64,000 bases of DNA from the NCBI GenBank assembly GCA_026014685.1, contig JAOZHW010000005.1, forward strand, positions 186,001 through 250,000, read 5' to 3'. The translations under genes and the position numbers were made by a program. Each line of letters opens with the position of its first letter. The first letter of the stretch is position 1. Below the pieces are notes generated by a model. It was not told where the DNA came from and ran no database searches. It saw only the letters and a program-made list of their open reading frames with translations. Below are positions 22,920 to 32,723 of this stretch, piece after piece. The stretch comes from Candidatus Bathyarchaeota archaeon (GTDB lineage Archaea > Thermoproteota > Bathyarchaeia > Bathyarchaeales > Bathycorpusculaceae).

Positions 22920-24662
22920 CTAATTTGCACCTAACCCAAGCGGCAACTCAACAAAAACGCTTGTACCTTGGCCGATAGAGCTTTCAACCGAAATTTTACC
23001 CCCATGTGCCTCTATCAAGCGTTTGGAAATCGGCAAACCAAACCCCATGCCCTTCGCTTTGGTCGTACATAGAGGCGTCCACAACTTTGTTAGCATATCC
23101 TTTGTCATTCCAGGGCCATTGTCTTGGAACTTAAACAGAACCCGCTCGCCCTTGACTTCAGATGTAATATGCAGTTTCCCACCGTTAGGCATGGCGTCAA
23201 ACGCGTTTTGGATGATTTTCATGAACGCTTTAGATACGTTTGCGGGGTCTACTTTGAAAACGGGTACTTCTGAAGTGTCGTCGAGTATGGTTATGTTTTC
23301 GGGTGGCTGAAGCAAAGCAAGCGAATCTCGCACGAGCATCTTCGGCGTAGCTTTAATCAGTTTAAGCTTTATTTCACACGAGTAATCAAGTAAGTCGTTG
23401 ACGATTTTGTCAGAGTAATCGATACTTTTATCGATGCTTTCAAACATTGCCAAATCCTTATCGTCCAAGTGGTCTGAATGCTTCTTCTTCAAGTAGTAGG
23501 TCGCGTTGCGTATGCCTGAGAGGGGATTTCGCAAATCATGCCCAAGGAGGCTTGCTAACTCGCCGATGGATGCAAACCGCTCTGAACGGACAAGCTTCTG
23601 CTCCATTTCCTTGCGTCTTGTGATGTCATGCAAAACAAAAGCGGCACCCACATCGCGGCCGTTGTTGTTCGTGACGATTGAGCATGAAATCATTCCTGTT
23701 TTACTTTCGCCAGTTTTTGTGGAGAAGGTAATTTCATGGTTTTTTAGTTCTCTGTTTTTTTGCAGTAGCTGCATTATCTGAGCTGTTGTGCTTCCCTTGT
23801 TTGCGGTGCCTGTTTTTTGAATCATATCCGTTATTGTTTTCCCAAGCCACTCTTTCTCCGAGTAACCAGTAAGCTCAACAAGAGAGTTGTTGATCTTGAT
23901 TATTTGGCCCTTCAAGTTGACTAAAATTACTGAATCAGGCATTGTTGAGAATACGTTTTCGGCAGCGATTTCTGTTCGGAAACTGAACAAGTCATACTTT
24001 ATCATGGCGAAAACGACGAAAATGCTGGTGATAGAGGCTAACACGTTACCTATTACCGGAAAGGCGATGCCTAGAACCGGAAAAATCGAGTCTGTAACAG
24101 TGGATACAACTACAGGTATGGCAAAACCTATTGCAACAAGCTTGGTCTGGTGCCGCTTTGTTTTGTCCATTATCCGAGTATAGTAACTCGCAAAAAGAAA
24201 CAGCACCATAAGCCCAACTGCCGCAGCCCAAACTCCCGCAACCCTAGCCATAACTGAATCCATAGAAGTTGCTTGCGCGTACCCCCATGGATTGATTGTT
24301 GGTGTAGCTGAAATCCAATTTGTAGTTAAATCTATTAACGAAAAGAATACCGCTGGGAAATAAATAACGCCGTAGACAAACTTGTTTTTCAGTAGATCGC
24401 TTTCGGTGAAGGCTAAGCTAAAGTGAAGCATGATTGAAATCAGGAAGTGCCACAAGAACAGGGTTTTACTCCAAAAAACTGCTCCAGCCAAAGTGGGGGA
24501 TTGTGATGTCATAAAGGTGCCAAAAGCCCAGTAAGCGTTGAAAATCATCAAGAGCATGAAAAGCTTGTTAACGGTTGATTTTCGGTTTAGGTAGTATACA
24601 CTTAGCCCTAAGGTTATGGAAACTGCACTTGCGCAGAGGCATAGCAGGGCGTATAGATTCAT
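22920..24662 (-). CDS. Membrane histidine kinase (7TM N-terminus, PAS, HisKA, HATPase)
   Basis: Of 580 residues, about 1-220 hold seven to eight membrane helices of the 7TM histidine-kinase N-terminal type. A PAS domain follows at about 230-350 (MPDSVILVNLKGQIIKINNSLVELTGYSEKEW). The H-box is GHDLRNPLSGIRNATYYLKKK (phosphorylated His). The ATPase domain has the N-box NAFDAMPNGG, G1 DNGPGMT and G2 GMGFGLPISKRLIEAHGG. It should autophosphorylate in response to a membrane or redox/ligand signal. No response regulator gene is seen in the window, so its partner is elsewhere. It is a close paralogue of the adjacent broken kinase. Confidence 0.92.
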   Translation of the reverse strand: MNLYALLCLCASAVSITLGLSVYYLNRKSTVNKLFMLLMIFNAYWAFGTFMTSQSPTLAGAVFWSKTLFLWHFLISIMLHFSLAFTESDLLKNKFVYGVIYFPAVFFSLIDLTTNWISATPTINPWGYAQATSMDSVMARVAGVWAAAVGLMVLFLFASYYTRIMDKTKRHQTKLVAIGFAIPVVVSTVTDSIFPVLGIAFPVIGNVLASITSIFVVFAMIKYDLFSFRTEIAAENVFSTMPDSVILVNLKGQIIKINNSLVELTGYSEKEWLGKTITDMIQKTGTANKGSTTAQIMQLLQKNRELKNHEITFSTKTGESKTGMISCSIVTNNNGRDVGAAFVLHDITRRKEMEQKLVRSERFASIGELASLLGHDLRNPLSGIRNATYYLKKKHSDHLDDKDLAMFESIDKSIDYSDKIVNDLLDYSCEIKLKLIKATPKMLVRDSLALLQPPENITILDDTSEVPVFKVDPANVSKAFMKIIQNAFDAMPNGGKLHITSEVKGERVLFKFQDNGPGMTKDMLTKLWTPLCTTKAKGMGFGLPISKRLIEAHGGKISVESSIGQGTSVFVELPLGLGAN

Positions 24663-24821
24663 CTAATGTCTCCAAAGTGTAGGGTGCGGGTGATGTTGTG
24701 TGCTATGAAACTAGACAGCGTTAAAAATTCAATAAAACGATATGTGTGAATGTGTAGGAATAACAGTTATTCAGAACCTGAATAGTTTGATCGGGCTTAT
24801 CTTTCACCTACACGTTTGCCC

Positions 24822-26575
24822 TTAAGGCTTAAGACCCAACGGCAACTCCACCGTTATAGTCGTCCCCTGACCCACAACACTTTCAACACCAATTTTCCCG
24901 CCATGCGCCGTGACGTTTCTCTTGCAGATGATCATGCCAAACCCCATGCCTTTGGCTTTAGTGGTGAACAGGGGGGTCCAGAGTTTTTCGATGGTTTCTT
25001 TACTCATACCGCAACCGCCGTCTTTGAACTTGAATGTAACTTTGTCAGCTTCAGCTTTACTTGTTATTCTCACCTGACCCCCGTTTGGCATGGCATCGAA
25101 AGCGTTTTTGAGGATGTTGATGAAGCATCGGCAAATCTTAACTTCGTCAACGTAGAATTGCGGCGAATCCTCTGTTTCATCTTCTAAATCGATGTTTTGT
25201 GGTTTCACTGAAAGTGCCTGTGCCGCTTTAACCAGGGATTTAGGTGTACCTGCGATAACTCCAATTTGACTTCGTCAGAATAGCAGCTTGAATAATCTAA
25301 GAGATCGTTGATGATTTTGTTAGAGTACTCTATACTTTTATCTATGCTGTCAAGCATGGCTTTTTCTTGAGAGTCAAGTTTACCGTTCAGTTTTCGGCGT
25401 AAGTAGAAACTGGCACCACTTATGCCTGATAGCGGATTACGCAAATCATGTCCCAGCATACCTGCCAGCTCCCCAATCGACGCGAACCGTTCCGCTTTGA
25501 GCAGTTTTTGCTCAATAGCCCGCCGTTCAGTCACATCCCGCAGAACAAAGGCTGCACCAACATCTTTCCCCCCAGTATCAGATACAATAGAGCAGGATAC
25601 AGTGACGAAACGTTTTTCCCCCGTCTTTGTGTGAAATGATAATTCATAGTTTCTTATTTCTCGTACATTAGCAAGGTTTTCAAGTATCCTTGGAGTAGAG
25701 TTTTCGTTGTCTACCGTTTTTGCTTCACTAAGCAATTCATTTAGTGGTTTTCCCACAACTTCTTTTTCGCTGTACCCTGTTAAATCATGGAAAGCTTTGT
25801 TGACTTTCATGATTGTACCGTCAAGCATGACCAGGATAACTGCATCAGACATTGTGGAAAAAATGTTTTCCGCAGCGATTTCAGGCCTAAAACTGAACAA
25901 CTCGTACTTGAGCATTCCATAGGCAACCAAAAACGCGGTTATGCTGCAGGATATTGCGCCTAACCCTGGAAAATCTATTCCTGCAAAAGGAAACAGAGAA
26001 TCCGTTACCAAGGCGAAAAATATAGGGATAGTGAAAGCTAAGGCAACAAATTTTGCTTGCTGCTTCTTAATTTTATCAGTCAAATGATTATGATATCTAA
26101 CAAAAAGAATGATCGTTAAAACGGCAAATGAACACGCCCAAATGTTATCCATCCAGCACAGCAATGAATTGGCGGGTAGTGTGTTCTGGTAACCCCAGTA
26201 TTTCAAAACATGTGTGGTGCTAATCACGTTTGGGTTAGTTAAATCAATCAGCGAAAAGAACAAAGCAGGAAAATACAACGCGACATAGATGAGTTTGCTT
26301 TTCAAAAAGTTGCTTTCTGTGTAGACTAACGTAAAGTGCAACAGAAGCGACATAGTGAAGGGCCAAAGGAAGAGGACTTTTTGCCAAAAAAGGGCACCTT
26401 CAAGGGTGGGTGACTGAGACATCATGAACAGACAGAATGCCCAGTACGAGTTGAAAATCATCATGACTAAGAATAGTCTGTTTAGTTTTGCCTTTCTGTT
26501 TAGAAGAAATACGCTTATACCAACTGTTATGGAGATTGTGCTTGCGAATAAAGTTAGTATAGCGTATAGGTTCAT
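24822..26575 (-). pseudogene. Second 7TM-PAS histidine kinase, frameshifted before the ATPase domain
   Basis: The first frame (26575 to 25205) encodes 7TM, PAS (MSDAVILVMLDGTIMKVNKAFHDLTGYSEKE) and the H-box GHDLRNPLSGISGASFYLRRK. It then runs off into LNPWLKRHRHFQ and stops. The ATPase half (N-box NAFDAMPNGG, GMGFGMIICKRNVTAHGG) continues in another frame to 24822. Alignment with the intact neighbour shows TPKSLVKAAQALS, the expected linker, encoded out of frame, so one base is missing near 25254. Everything else is intact. It is either a recent frameshift mutation or a sequencing/assembly error. G1 reads DGGCGM, an unusual but compatible variant. Confidence 0.85.
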
Positions 26576-26834
26576 CGATGAATCATCCAGCAGTCGGGCA
26601 GTTCATTTTTAATCGTAGGCATTCTTAGGAGTCATTACAGCCAACATAGTTTCGACGAAATAAAACAATTTGTGCGCATACATAAGGAATCACAATTTTG
26701 AAGGACGCTATTAATAATGTGGATAACAAGTTAGCTTTTGATTTGCTGTGCAGAAAGAATCAGCATGCTTTTATTTGAGGCGAAAGAACTACTTTTAACC
26801 AACAAGGAACACGCTAAAACAAGGTTGCATATGT

Positions 26835-28364
26835 ATGGTTGAACTTAGAGCGCAGGAACAGCAAATCCTCTCCGCAATAGATCAACAAGGCGGGAAAGCC
26901 TCAGTAGAGCAACTCGTCCAAACCTGCGGTTTCCCAGACGCCGCAGTCATGCGCTCCGCATTAACCCTGCAAGAAAAAAACCTGCTAACCATACAGGCAG
27001 CCACCCAAAACATCATAAAACTCACAGCCGAAGGCAAATCCTACGCCCAAAACGGCCTGCCTGAACGAAAACTGATTCACGCTGTGGCAGAAATGGGCGG
27101 CAAAGCCGACTTACGTGAAGCAGCCAAAAAAGCAGGACTTGAACAGCAATTAATTCAAATCGCGCAGGGCTGGGTAATCCGAAAGAAATGGGCAATCTAC
27201 TCTTCACAGGATAACACGCTGAACATTTCTGAAACGTTTCTGCATCAGGCAATTATTCCAGAGGGCTGCGACGAAACACTCCTCAAACACGTCGCCAGCA
27301 AAGAGCAAGTGGTGCTTGATGACTTAAGCGACGTCCTAAAAGAGGCAGCGGAGCAGTTAAAGAAACGTAAACTTGCCATAATTGAACCCAAAACAAGCCG
27401 CGTCCTCAAAATCACCCCTGAAGGCAAAAAAGCCGCATCCGAAGCCACCACTGCAACGCCAGAAGTCACCAAACTAACGCCTGAACTCATAATCACAGGC
27501 AAATGGCGCGAAGTCAAACTCCAAAAATACAACATAGAAGCACCTGTAGCCAAAACTTGGCCCGGCAAAAAACATCCATACCTGAGTTTTCTCGACGAAG
27601 TCCGAGCTAAACTGGTGCAGTTGGGCTTCCAAGAAATGACAGGCACAGCCGTGGAAACCAGCTTCTTCAACTTCGACGCCCTCAACGTGCCACAAGACCA
27701 CCCAGCGCGGGAGCCAAGCGATATCTACTACATTAAAGACCCCAAATATGGCGATGTAGGAAGCCACGCCACAGCTCTTGAGCAAGTTAAGCAGACGCAC
27801 CAAAACGGTTGGAAGACAGGCTCCACAGGTTGGGGTTACAATTACTCGCTTGAAGCGGCTCAACGTTTGATTCTGCGGGGACATGGCACATGCCTGAGCG
27901 CCCGCACGTTGGAAGCAGGCAAGTTTGAGGTGCCCAGCCGCCACTTCAGCATAGCCCGCGTCTACCGACCCGAAATCACTGACCGCACCCACCTAAGCGA
28001 ATTCAACCAAGTGGAAGGCATCATAATCGACGAAAACCTGACTCTTCGTGACCTTCTGGGTGTGTTAGGCAAGTTCGCGTTGGAAATTGCTGGCGCAGAC
28101 AAAGTTCGCTTCAAACCCGACTACTTCCCCTTCACCGAGCCAAGCGTGGAACTCAGCGCCTACAAAGAGGGTTATGGCTGGATCGAATTCGGCGGTTCAG
28201 GTATATTCCGTCCTGAAGTCACGCAACCGTTGGGTGTTAAAGTTCCGGTTATTGCGTGGGGGTTGGGTGTGGATCGCCTTTTCATGATGCGCTCGGGAAT
28301 CAGCGATATCCGGATGATTTTTAGCCAAGACCTTGATTGGCTACGCAAAAAGCAGGTGACATAG
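26835..28364 (+). CDS. pheS: Phenylalanine-tRNA ligase alpha subunit
   Basis: The 509-residue archaeal-type alpha chain has N-terminal winged-helix modules (residues about 1-160, SAIDQQGGKASVEQLV) for tRNA contact and a class II catalytic core. Visible parts are HPYLSFLDEVRAKLVQLGFQEM, motif 2 region FSIARVYRPEITDRTHLSEFNQVEG and motif 3 GLGVDRLFMMRSGI. It aminoacylates tRNA-Phe as an alpha2beta2 complex with PheT, whose gene starts one base after this stop. TATA-like CTTTTAAC lies near 26788. The tRNA-Phe gene is at 4.7 kb. Confidence 0.97.
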   Translation: MVELRAQEQQILSAIDQQGGKASVEQLVQTCGFPDAAVMRSALTLQEKNLLTIQAATQNIIKLTAEGKSYAQNGLPERKLIHAVAEMGGKADLREAAKKAGLEQQLIQIAQGWVIRKKWAIYSSQDNTLNISETFLHQAIIPEGCDETLLKHVASKEQVVLDDLSDVLKEAAEQLKKRKLAIIEPKTSRVLKITPEGKKAASEATTATPEVTKLTPELIITGKWREVKLQKYNIEAPVAKTWPGKKHPYLSFLDEVRAKLVQLGFQEMTGTAVETSFFNFDALNVPQDHPAREPSDIYYIKDPKYGDVGSHATALEQVKQTHQNGWKTGSTGWGYNYSLEAAQRLILRGHGTCLSARTLEAGKFEVPSRHFSIARVYRPEITDRTHLSEFNQVEGIIIDENLTLRDLLGVLGKFALEIAGADKVRFKPDYFPFTEPSVELSAYKEGYGWIEFGGSGIFRPEVTQPLGVKVPVIAWGLGVDRLFMMRSGISDIRMIFSQDLDWLRKKQVT

Positions 28365-30065
28365 ATGCCGACAATAGATGTAGACTACTTGGAACTGCAA
28401 CGGTTACTCAACGTTAACCTAAACGGAAACATGGAAAAATTAGACGACATACTCGCATACGTTAAAGCTGAAGTGAAGGGCTTCGACGAAAAAGAGGGCT
28501 CTGTCAGCATCGAAATGAAGGACACTAACAGGCCTGACCTCTGGAGCGTGGAGGGTTTGAGCCGTGCGCTTCGAGGGTATTTGGGGCAAGAAAAAGGCAT
28601 CAAAGCATACTCCGCGGGGAAATCAGTTCTGGAAGTGAATGTTAACCCGAACTTGTTTGGCATCCGTCCCTACATCTGCTGCGCCGTCGTTAAAGACATA
28701 CACCTCTCTGACGGCATCATCAAAGGAATCATGCACCTCCAAGACAAACTCGACCAAACTCACGGTCGAAGCCGCCAGAAAACTAGCATCGGCATCTACA
28801 ACCTCGACTTAATCAAACCGCCGATTGAATATACCGCGGTTAAGCCAGCTGAGGTGCGGTTTGTTCCGCTGGGTTTTTCTGAGAAAATGGGTTTAGATGA
28901 GATTCTCGAGAAGCATCCCAAAGGTCAAGAACACGGTCACATCGTTAAAAAGAACCCGCTTTACCCCATGCTCTATGACAGCGAAGGTAAAGTGCTTTCT
29001 TTCCCGCCTATAATCAACAGTAACGATTTGGGCAAAATCACCGAGGATTCCCGCAATCTGCTAGTTGAAGTCACAGGCACCCTACACAAAACCGTCCTTA
29101 ACACACTGAACTTGGTGACTTTGGCGCTCATCGACCGCGGCGGAAAAGCCTACAGCACCACCATCCACTATCCAAAAAGCTCAGAATACACCGAAGACAC
29201 GGTTGTTACGCCTGATTTTAGTAACCGACGCTTCGAGTTGAACGTAAAAGAAACCAACCGCCTTTTAGGGTTGAAGTTGTCTGCAGAGCAGATATCTGAT
29301 GCCCTAATGACCGCGGGGTTGGACGTCGAAAAAGTCTCCACTGAATGCCTTACCGTTTTGGTCCCCTGCTACCGCGTGGACGTCATGCACCAAGTAGACA
29401 TAATCGAAGATGTCGCCATCGCATACGGCTACAACAACATCGAGCCGCTCTGGCGTGAATTGCCCACCACCGGCAAAGCAAAACCTGACCAGCGCCTAAT
29501 CGATGTGGCGCGAGATTTGATGGTTGGGCTTGGCTACCAAGAAGTCTTCAACACCACCCTCACCAACCAAGAAACCCTCTTCCAGAAAATGCAGGTGCAA
29601 CCCACCAAAATCATAGAGGTATCCAACCCCAAAGTCATCACCATGACGTGCCTTCGCAACTGGCTGCTTCCCAGCCTCATGGAGTTCCTCAGCATCAACC
29701 AATCCGTCGAGTTTCCCCAAAAAATCTTCGAACTAGGCAAAGTCACATTGCCAGACGAGACAAAGGAGACGCGGACACGCGACGAAGACTGGCTTGCCGC
29801 AGTGACAGCGCACCCGAACGCGAGTTTCAGCGAAATCAAATCAGCCTTGGACTCGTTTATGGCGAATTTCGGTGTTGAGTGGCAAATCAAGGAGACATCT
29901 CATCCCAGCTTTATCGAGGGCAGAGTTGGCAAAGTTCTCGCAGGAGGCGTTGAGGTGGGTGTTGTGGGCGAAGTTAACCCGGCGGTGCTTGAAGCGTGGA
30001 AACTTGAAAATCCTGCCGCAGCATTTGAAATTGACTTTAGCAGAATTCTTTTTTATAAAAAGTAG
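28365..30065 (+). CDS. pheT: Phenylalanine-tRNA ligase beta subunit
   Basis: The 566-residue archaeal/eukaryotic-type beta chain begins MPTIDVDYLELQRLL and includes the B3/B4 region (KTSIGIYNLDLIKPP), the B5 domain (NRLLGLKLSAEQISDALMTAGLDVE) and the catalytic-like core (RVDVMHQVDIIEDVAIAYGYNNIEP). It contributes to tRNA binding and editing. It is translated directly after pheS with no gap. It is convergent with the VapC gene seven bases away. Confidence 0.97.
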   Translation: MPTIDVDYLELQRLLNVNLNGNMEKLDDILAYVKAEVKGFDEKEGSVSIEMKDTNRPDLWSVEGLSRALRGYLGQEKGIKAYSAGKSVLEVNVNPNLFGIRPYICCAVVKDIHLSDGIIKGIMHLQDKLDQTHGRSRQKTSIGIYNLDLIKPPIEYTAVKPAEVRFVPLGFSEKMGLDEILEKHPKGQEHGHIVKKNPLYPMLYDSEGKVLSFPPIINSNDLGKITEDSRNLLVEVTGTLHKTVLNTLNLVTLALIDRGGKAYSTTIHYPKSSEYTEDTVVTPDFSNRRFELNVKETNRLLGLKLSAEQISDALMTAGLDVEKVSTECLTVLVPCYRVDVMHQVDIIEDVAIAYGYNNIEPLWRELPTTGKAKPDQRLIDVARDLMVGLGYQEVFNTTLTNQETLFQKMQVQPTKIIEVSNPKVITMTCLRNWLLPSLMEFLSINQSVEFPQKIFELGKVTLPDETKETRTRDEDWLAAVTAHPNASFSEIKSALDSFMANFGVEWQIKETSHPSFIEGRVGKVLAGGVEVGVVGEVNPAVLEAWKLENPAAAFEIDFSRILFYKK

Positions 30066-30071
30066 TTTTTT

Positions 30072-30482
30072 TTATTCTTTTGGAAGCATATTGAAACCTG
30101 CTTGATTAAAGTGGGCGTCGAAACTAAATGCTTCTTTAACGTTTAGTTCTCTCATTAGAGCGAAGCTTGTACAATCTGTAAAGCTCCAGGTTTTGCTGTT
30201 AGATTTTTTGAATACTTCGAGTGCTTTCTGAAAGTGGTCTTCATTTACCCAAAATACTCTGATGCTTTTGCTCTTTGTCACTTTGGTAATGAAAGAAAGC
30301 GCAGACTCTAAGTTTCTTCTTGTTCGTAACAAAGTGAGTGTTTCGTCGATTATGTAATCGGTTGTTATTGCCATGCCATATTTTCCTGACGCAATTTTCG
30401 TAAGAAAATCCTTAGCTGCTTTATGGTTTAGGTCGTCTTCTACTTCCATCGCATACCAAGCACTGGTGTCGATGAATATCAC
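30072..30482 (-). CDS. vapC: PIN-domain ribonuclease toxin (VapC family)
   Basis: This 136-residue PIN domain has the four acidic residues in place: Asp5 (FIDTSAW), Glu in YIIDETLTLL, Asp in FTDCTSFALM and Asp in SFDAHFNQAGF. It should be a Mg2+-dependent RNase acting on tRNA or rRNA, held inactive by the antitoxin encoded just upstream; the genes overlap by four bases (ATGA). Confidence 0.93.
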   Translation of the reverse strand: MIFIDTSAWYAMEVEDDLNHKAAKDFLTKIASGKYGMAITTDYIIDETLTLLRTRRNLESALSFITKVTKSKSIRVFWVNEDHFQKALEVFKKSNSKTWSFTDCTSFALMRELNVKEAFSFDAHFNQAGFNMLPKE

Positions 30483-30715
30483 GCTTTTTCACCGTAGAGG
30501 TGTTTATCGTGCTCGATTGAGCCGTGGTCTACTTTTCCGGTTCGCTTGGAGCTAGGTGGACTCGTGAAAACTGGGTCGTCAGGGTTTACCGTGCCGTCTA
30601 TTGTTGTTCGTATTGCTTCGCGGACGACCTCTTTGATGCTTTTGGAGTTCTTTTTTGCGTATTCTTCTAGTAGCTTATGCTCAGCCTCGGATATTGTTGT
30701 TTGAATTACTTTCAT
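30479..30715 (-). CDS. vapB: Ribbon-helix-helix antitoxin (VapB type)
   Basis: The N-terminal 40 residues (MKVIQTTISEAEHKLLEEYAKK, then SIKEVVREAI) match a ribbon-helix-helix DNA-binding fold. The C-terminal half (NPDDPVFTSPPSSKRTGKVDHGS) is disordered-looking and would wrap around the toxin active site. ATG 30715 is preceded by the repeats described below, so autoregulation is likely. Confidence 0.85.
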   Translation of the reverse strand: MKVIQTTISEAEHKLLEEYAKKNSKSIKEVVREAIRTTIDGTVNPDDPVFTSPPSSKRTGKVDHGSIEHDKHLYGEKA

Positions 30716-30725
30716 TTAACATCTC

Positions 30726-30763
30726 ACATGTAATATTTAACATGTAACATCCTTTTATTTTTT
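30726..30763 (-). promoter_or_regulatory. Repeats in the vapBC promoter
   Basis: ACATGTAA occurs twice (30726-30733 and 30740-30747), spaced 14 bases start to start; each carries the palindrome ACATGT. An A/T-rich TATA-like element on the minus strand (about 30752-30763) lies behind them, so bound antitoxin would cover the transcription start. Confidence 0.5.
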
Positions 30764-30777
30764 ACCACAATTTAGCA

Positions 30778-31575
30778 CTAAAACCATGATAGTGTCCCGT
30801 TTTTGCGCGCTGTTTTTAGACACCAAGCATACACTCCGTACCCAAGCGGCGAGATAACTACGCACATCAAAGCCAGAACCAGCAGATACGGCAATATCAT
30901 AGATATCGTCCAACCCGTCAGCATCAGCCGAATCGAAGTGAAGAAGTAGTATTGCGGTAGCAGGTATGAGATGGCTTGGAGCGCGGCGGGCATGACTTGC
31001 GGGGGGAAGAGGACGTTGCCAAAGAGCGTGGTGGCTATGGTTATGAGTGCAGTTACGGGGTCGCCTTGTTTGGTTAAGATGAGGATGCCTGCGCCTATCA
31101 TGCTAAAGCCAATGAAGGATCCGATACCCAGCGCCAAAACAATCAGCGTCCCCAACACGTTAATGTTAAGTGAGATGCCGAAAACGAATACGCCGATGGC
31201 AAGGTAAACCACCACGACCGCTGTGCTCCAGATGAACCCCCAAAGCGAACTCCCCACGATAAACGTGCGCAAACTGGTCGGGGAAACCAACACTTCTTCA
31301 AGCGCCCATGGGTTGATGGTTTTCTGGACGAGCGTGAGGCTTTGGCTGAGGTAACTGTTAAACGCTAAACCGATGAGCAGATAAGTGGTTAGGTCCATGT
31401 TGTAGAGTTGCAGCACTGCCTGCATCGAAGCATTAGAGCCCAAATACGCGAAAGATAATGCGCCGAAGAGTGCGGTGGCGACGAGGATGGCGATGTTGGT
31501 TTTGTAGGTGCTGAAGCTGATGATGTCGCGTTTCATGAAGTAATAGATTTTTTCCAGCTCAGCCCAAAACCCCAC
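30778..31575 (-). CDS. ABC-2 type permease
   Basis: This 265-residue protein has about six membrane helices. A conserved ABC-2 pattern is visible: NPWALEEVLVSPTSLRTFIVGSSLWG, then LTKQGDPVTALITIATTLFGNVLFPP and MPAALQAISYLLPQYYF. It belongs to the DrrB/NodJ-like export permeases. The ATPase gene lies directly upstream with a one-base gap, so both form one exporter. Substrate unknown. Confidence 0.9.
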   Translation of the reverse strand: MGFWAELEKIYYFMKRDIISFSTYKTNIAILVATALFGALSFAYLGSNASMQAVLQLYNMDLTTYLLIGLAFNSYLSQSLTLVQKTINPWALEEVLVSPTSLRTFIVGSSLWGFIWSTAVVVVYLAIGVFVFGISLNINVLGTLIVLALGIGSFIGFSMIGAGILILTKQGDPVTALITIATTLFGNVLFPPQVMPAALQAISYLLPQYYFFTSIRLMLTGWTISMILPYLLVLALMCVVISPLGYGVYAWCLKTARKNGTLSWF

Positions 31576-31576
31576 G

Positions 31577-32587
31577 CTATGGCCTCCCAGTCAACTCAAT
31601 AAACGCATCTTCCAAGGTGGGTTCTTCGCGGCGAAAGTTCACCAGCTTAATTTTTTCTTTAAACAGAAAGTCAAAGATTGCGGGGAATTGGTCAACGCTT
31701 CTCAGTTCAAGACAGAACCCCTTCTGGTTACCCAGGGCGTACTCGTCATTTTCGGTTAAGCTTGTCACTGCTGGCAGTAGGCGCATTCGTTCGATTTGGT
31801 CGGGGGTGATTTCTTCCACAACTATGTAGACAAGTTCATTTTGTTTGATCATGGCGCGGATTGCGTTTGGGGTGTCGCAGGCGATGAGGCGGCCTCGGCG
31901 AAGGATGCCGATTTGGTCGCAGATGTGGGCTGCTTCTTCGATGTAGTGGGTTGTGTAGAGTATTGTTTTGCCTGTTTCTTTTACTGTGTTGCGTACAAAC
32001 TCGCGGATGTTGCGAGAAGAAATCACGTCTAAGCCCACGGTTGGCTCATCCAGCAGCAATATCGGCGGGTCAGCCAACAACGTTCGGGCTAAAGCGAGTT
32101 TGCGTTTCATGCCGCCCGAATACCGTTGGTAGATGTCAAAAGCGCTGCCCTCCAAACCAACCAACTTCAGCACCTCCATGATGCGTTCCTGGCGTTTGGC
32201 GCGTGGTACGTTGTAGATGGCTGCAAAGAACTCCAAGTTGCGGTACCCGTTTAGCCGCCAAAAAAATCCCCTTTCGCCCACACTAAAAAGGGTGCCCAGC
32301 GAGCGTTTGACTTGCATGGGCTGCTTGACTATGTCGTAGCCGTTGACTGTGGCGGTGCCGCTGTCAGGCGGGAGCAAGGTGCATAGCATTTTGACGAGGG
32401 TGGTTTTGCCTGCGCCGTTGGGTCCCAGCAAACCGAAGAGTTGCCCCCTCTTTATGGTCAGGTTAAGGTTGTCTACGGCGTTTACTGACATTGTTTTCCT
32501 TCGCCCAAAGTGACCGCTACTTTGGGGTGACTTAATTCTGAACGTTTTTGTCAGGTTGATTGCTTGGATGGCATTTTCATTCTGCAA
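31577..32587 (-). CDS. ABC-2 type exporter, ATP-binding subunit
   Basis: The 336-residue protein has Walker A GPNGAGKTTL, signature YSGGMKRKLAL, Walker B ILLLDEPTVGLD and switch His in TTHYIEE. A C-terminal extension of about 90 residues (DTPNAIRAMIKQNELVYIVVEE onward) is of the DrrA type. It pairs with the permease downstream. The insert GHFGRRKTMSVNAVDNLNL before Walker A is common in this group. Confidence 0.92.
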   Translation of the reverse strand: MQNENAIQAINLTKTFRIKSPQSSGHFGRRKTMSVNAVDNLNLTIKRGQLFGLLGPNGAGKTTLVKMLCTLLPPDSGTATVNGYDIVKQPMQVKRSLGTLFSVGERGFFWRLNGYRNLEFFAAIYNVPRAKRQERIMEVLKLVGLEGSAFDIYQRYSGGMKRKLALARTLLADPPILLLDEPTVGLDVISSRNIREFVRNTVKETGKTILYTTHYIEEAAHICDQIGILRRGRLIACDTPNAIRAMIKQNELVYIVVEEITPDQIERMRLLPAVTSLTENDEYALGNQKGFCLELRSVDQFPAIFDFLFKEKIKLVNFRREEPTLEDAFIELTGRP

Positions 32588-32723
32588 CCGTTTAGGCCTC
32601 TGTCGAGCGGTTTTTTGTTTGAAGCCAGTGTATAGTAACCATTCATCAGGTTTTGTTTGGGCTGTTTTTAGGCGTTAACATGCCAAAAAAGCCTCAAATA
32701 CACAGTACACAACAATTTTAGGT

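Noticed and set aside
24822-25208. Separate short ATPase-only kinase gene
   Set aside because: Its N-terminal linker continues the upstream kinase in another frame; the pair is one frameshifted gene.
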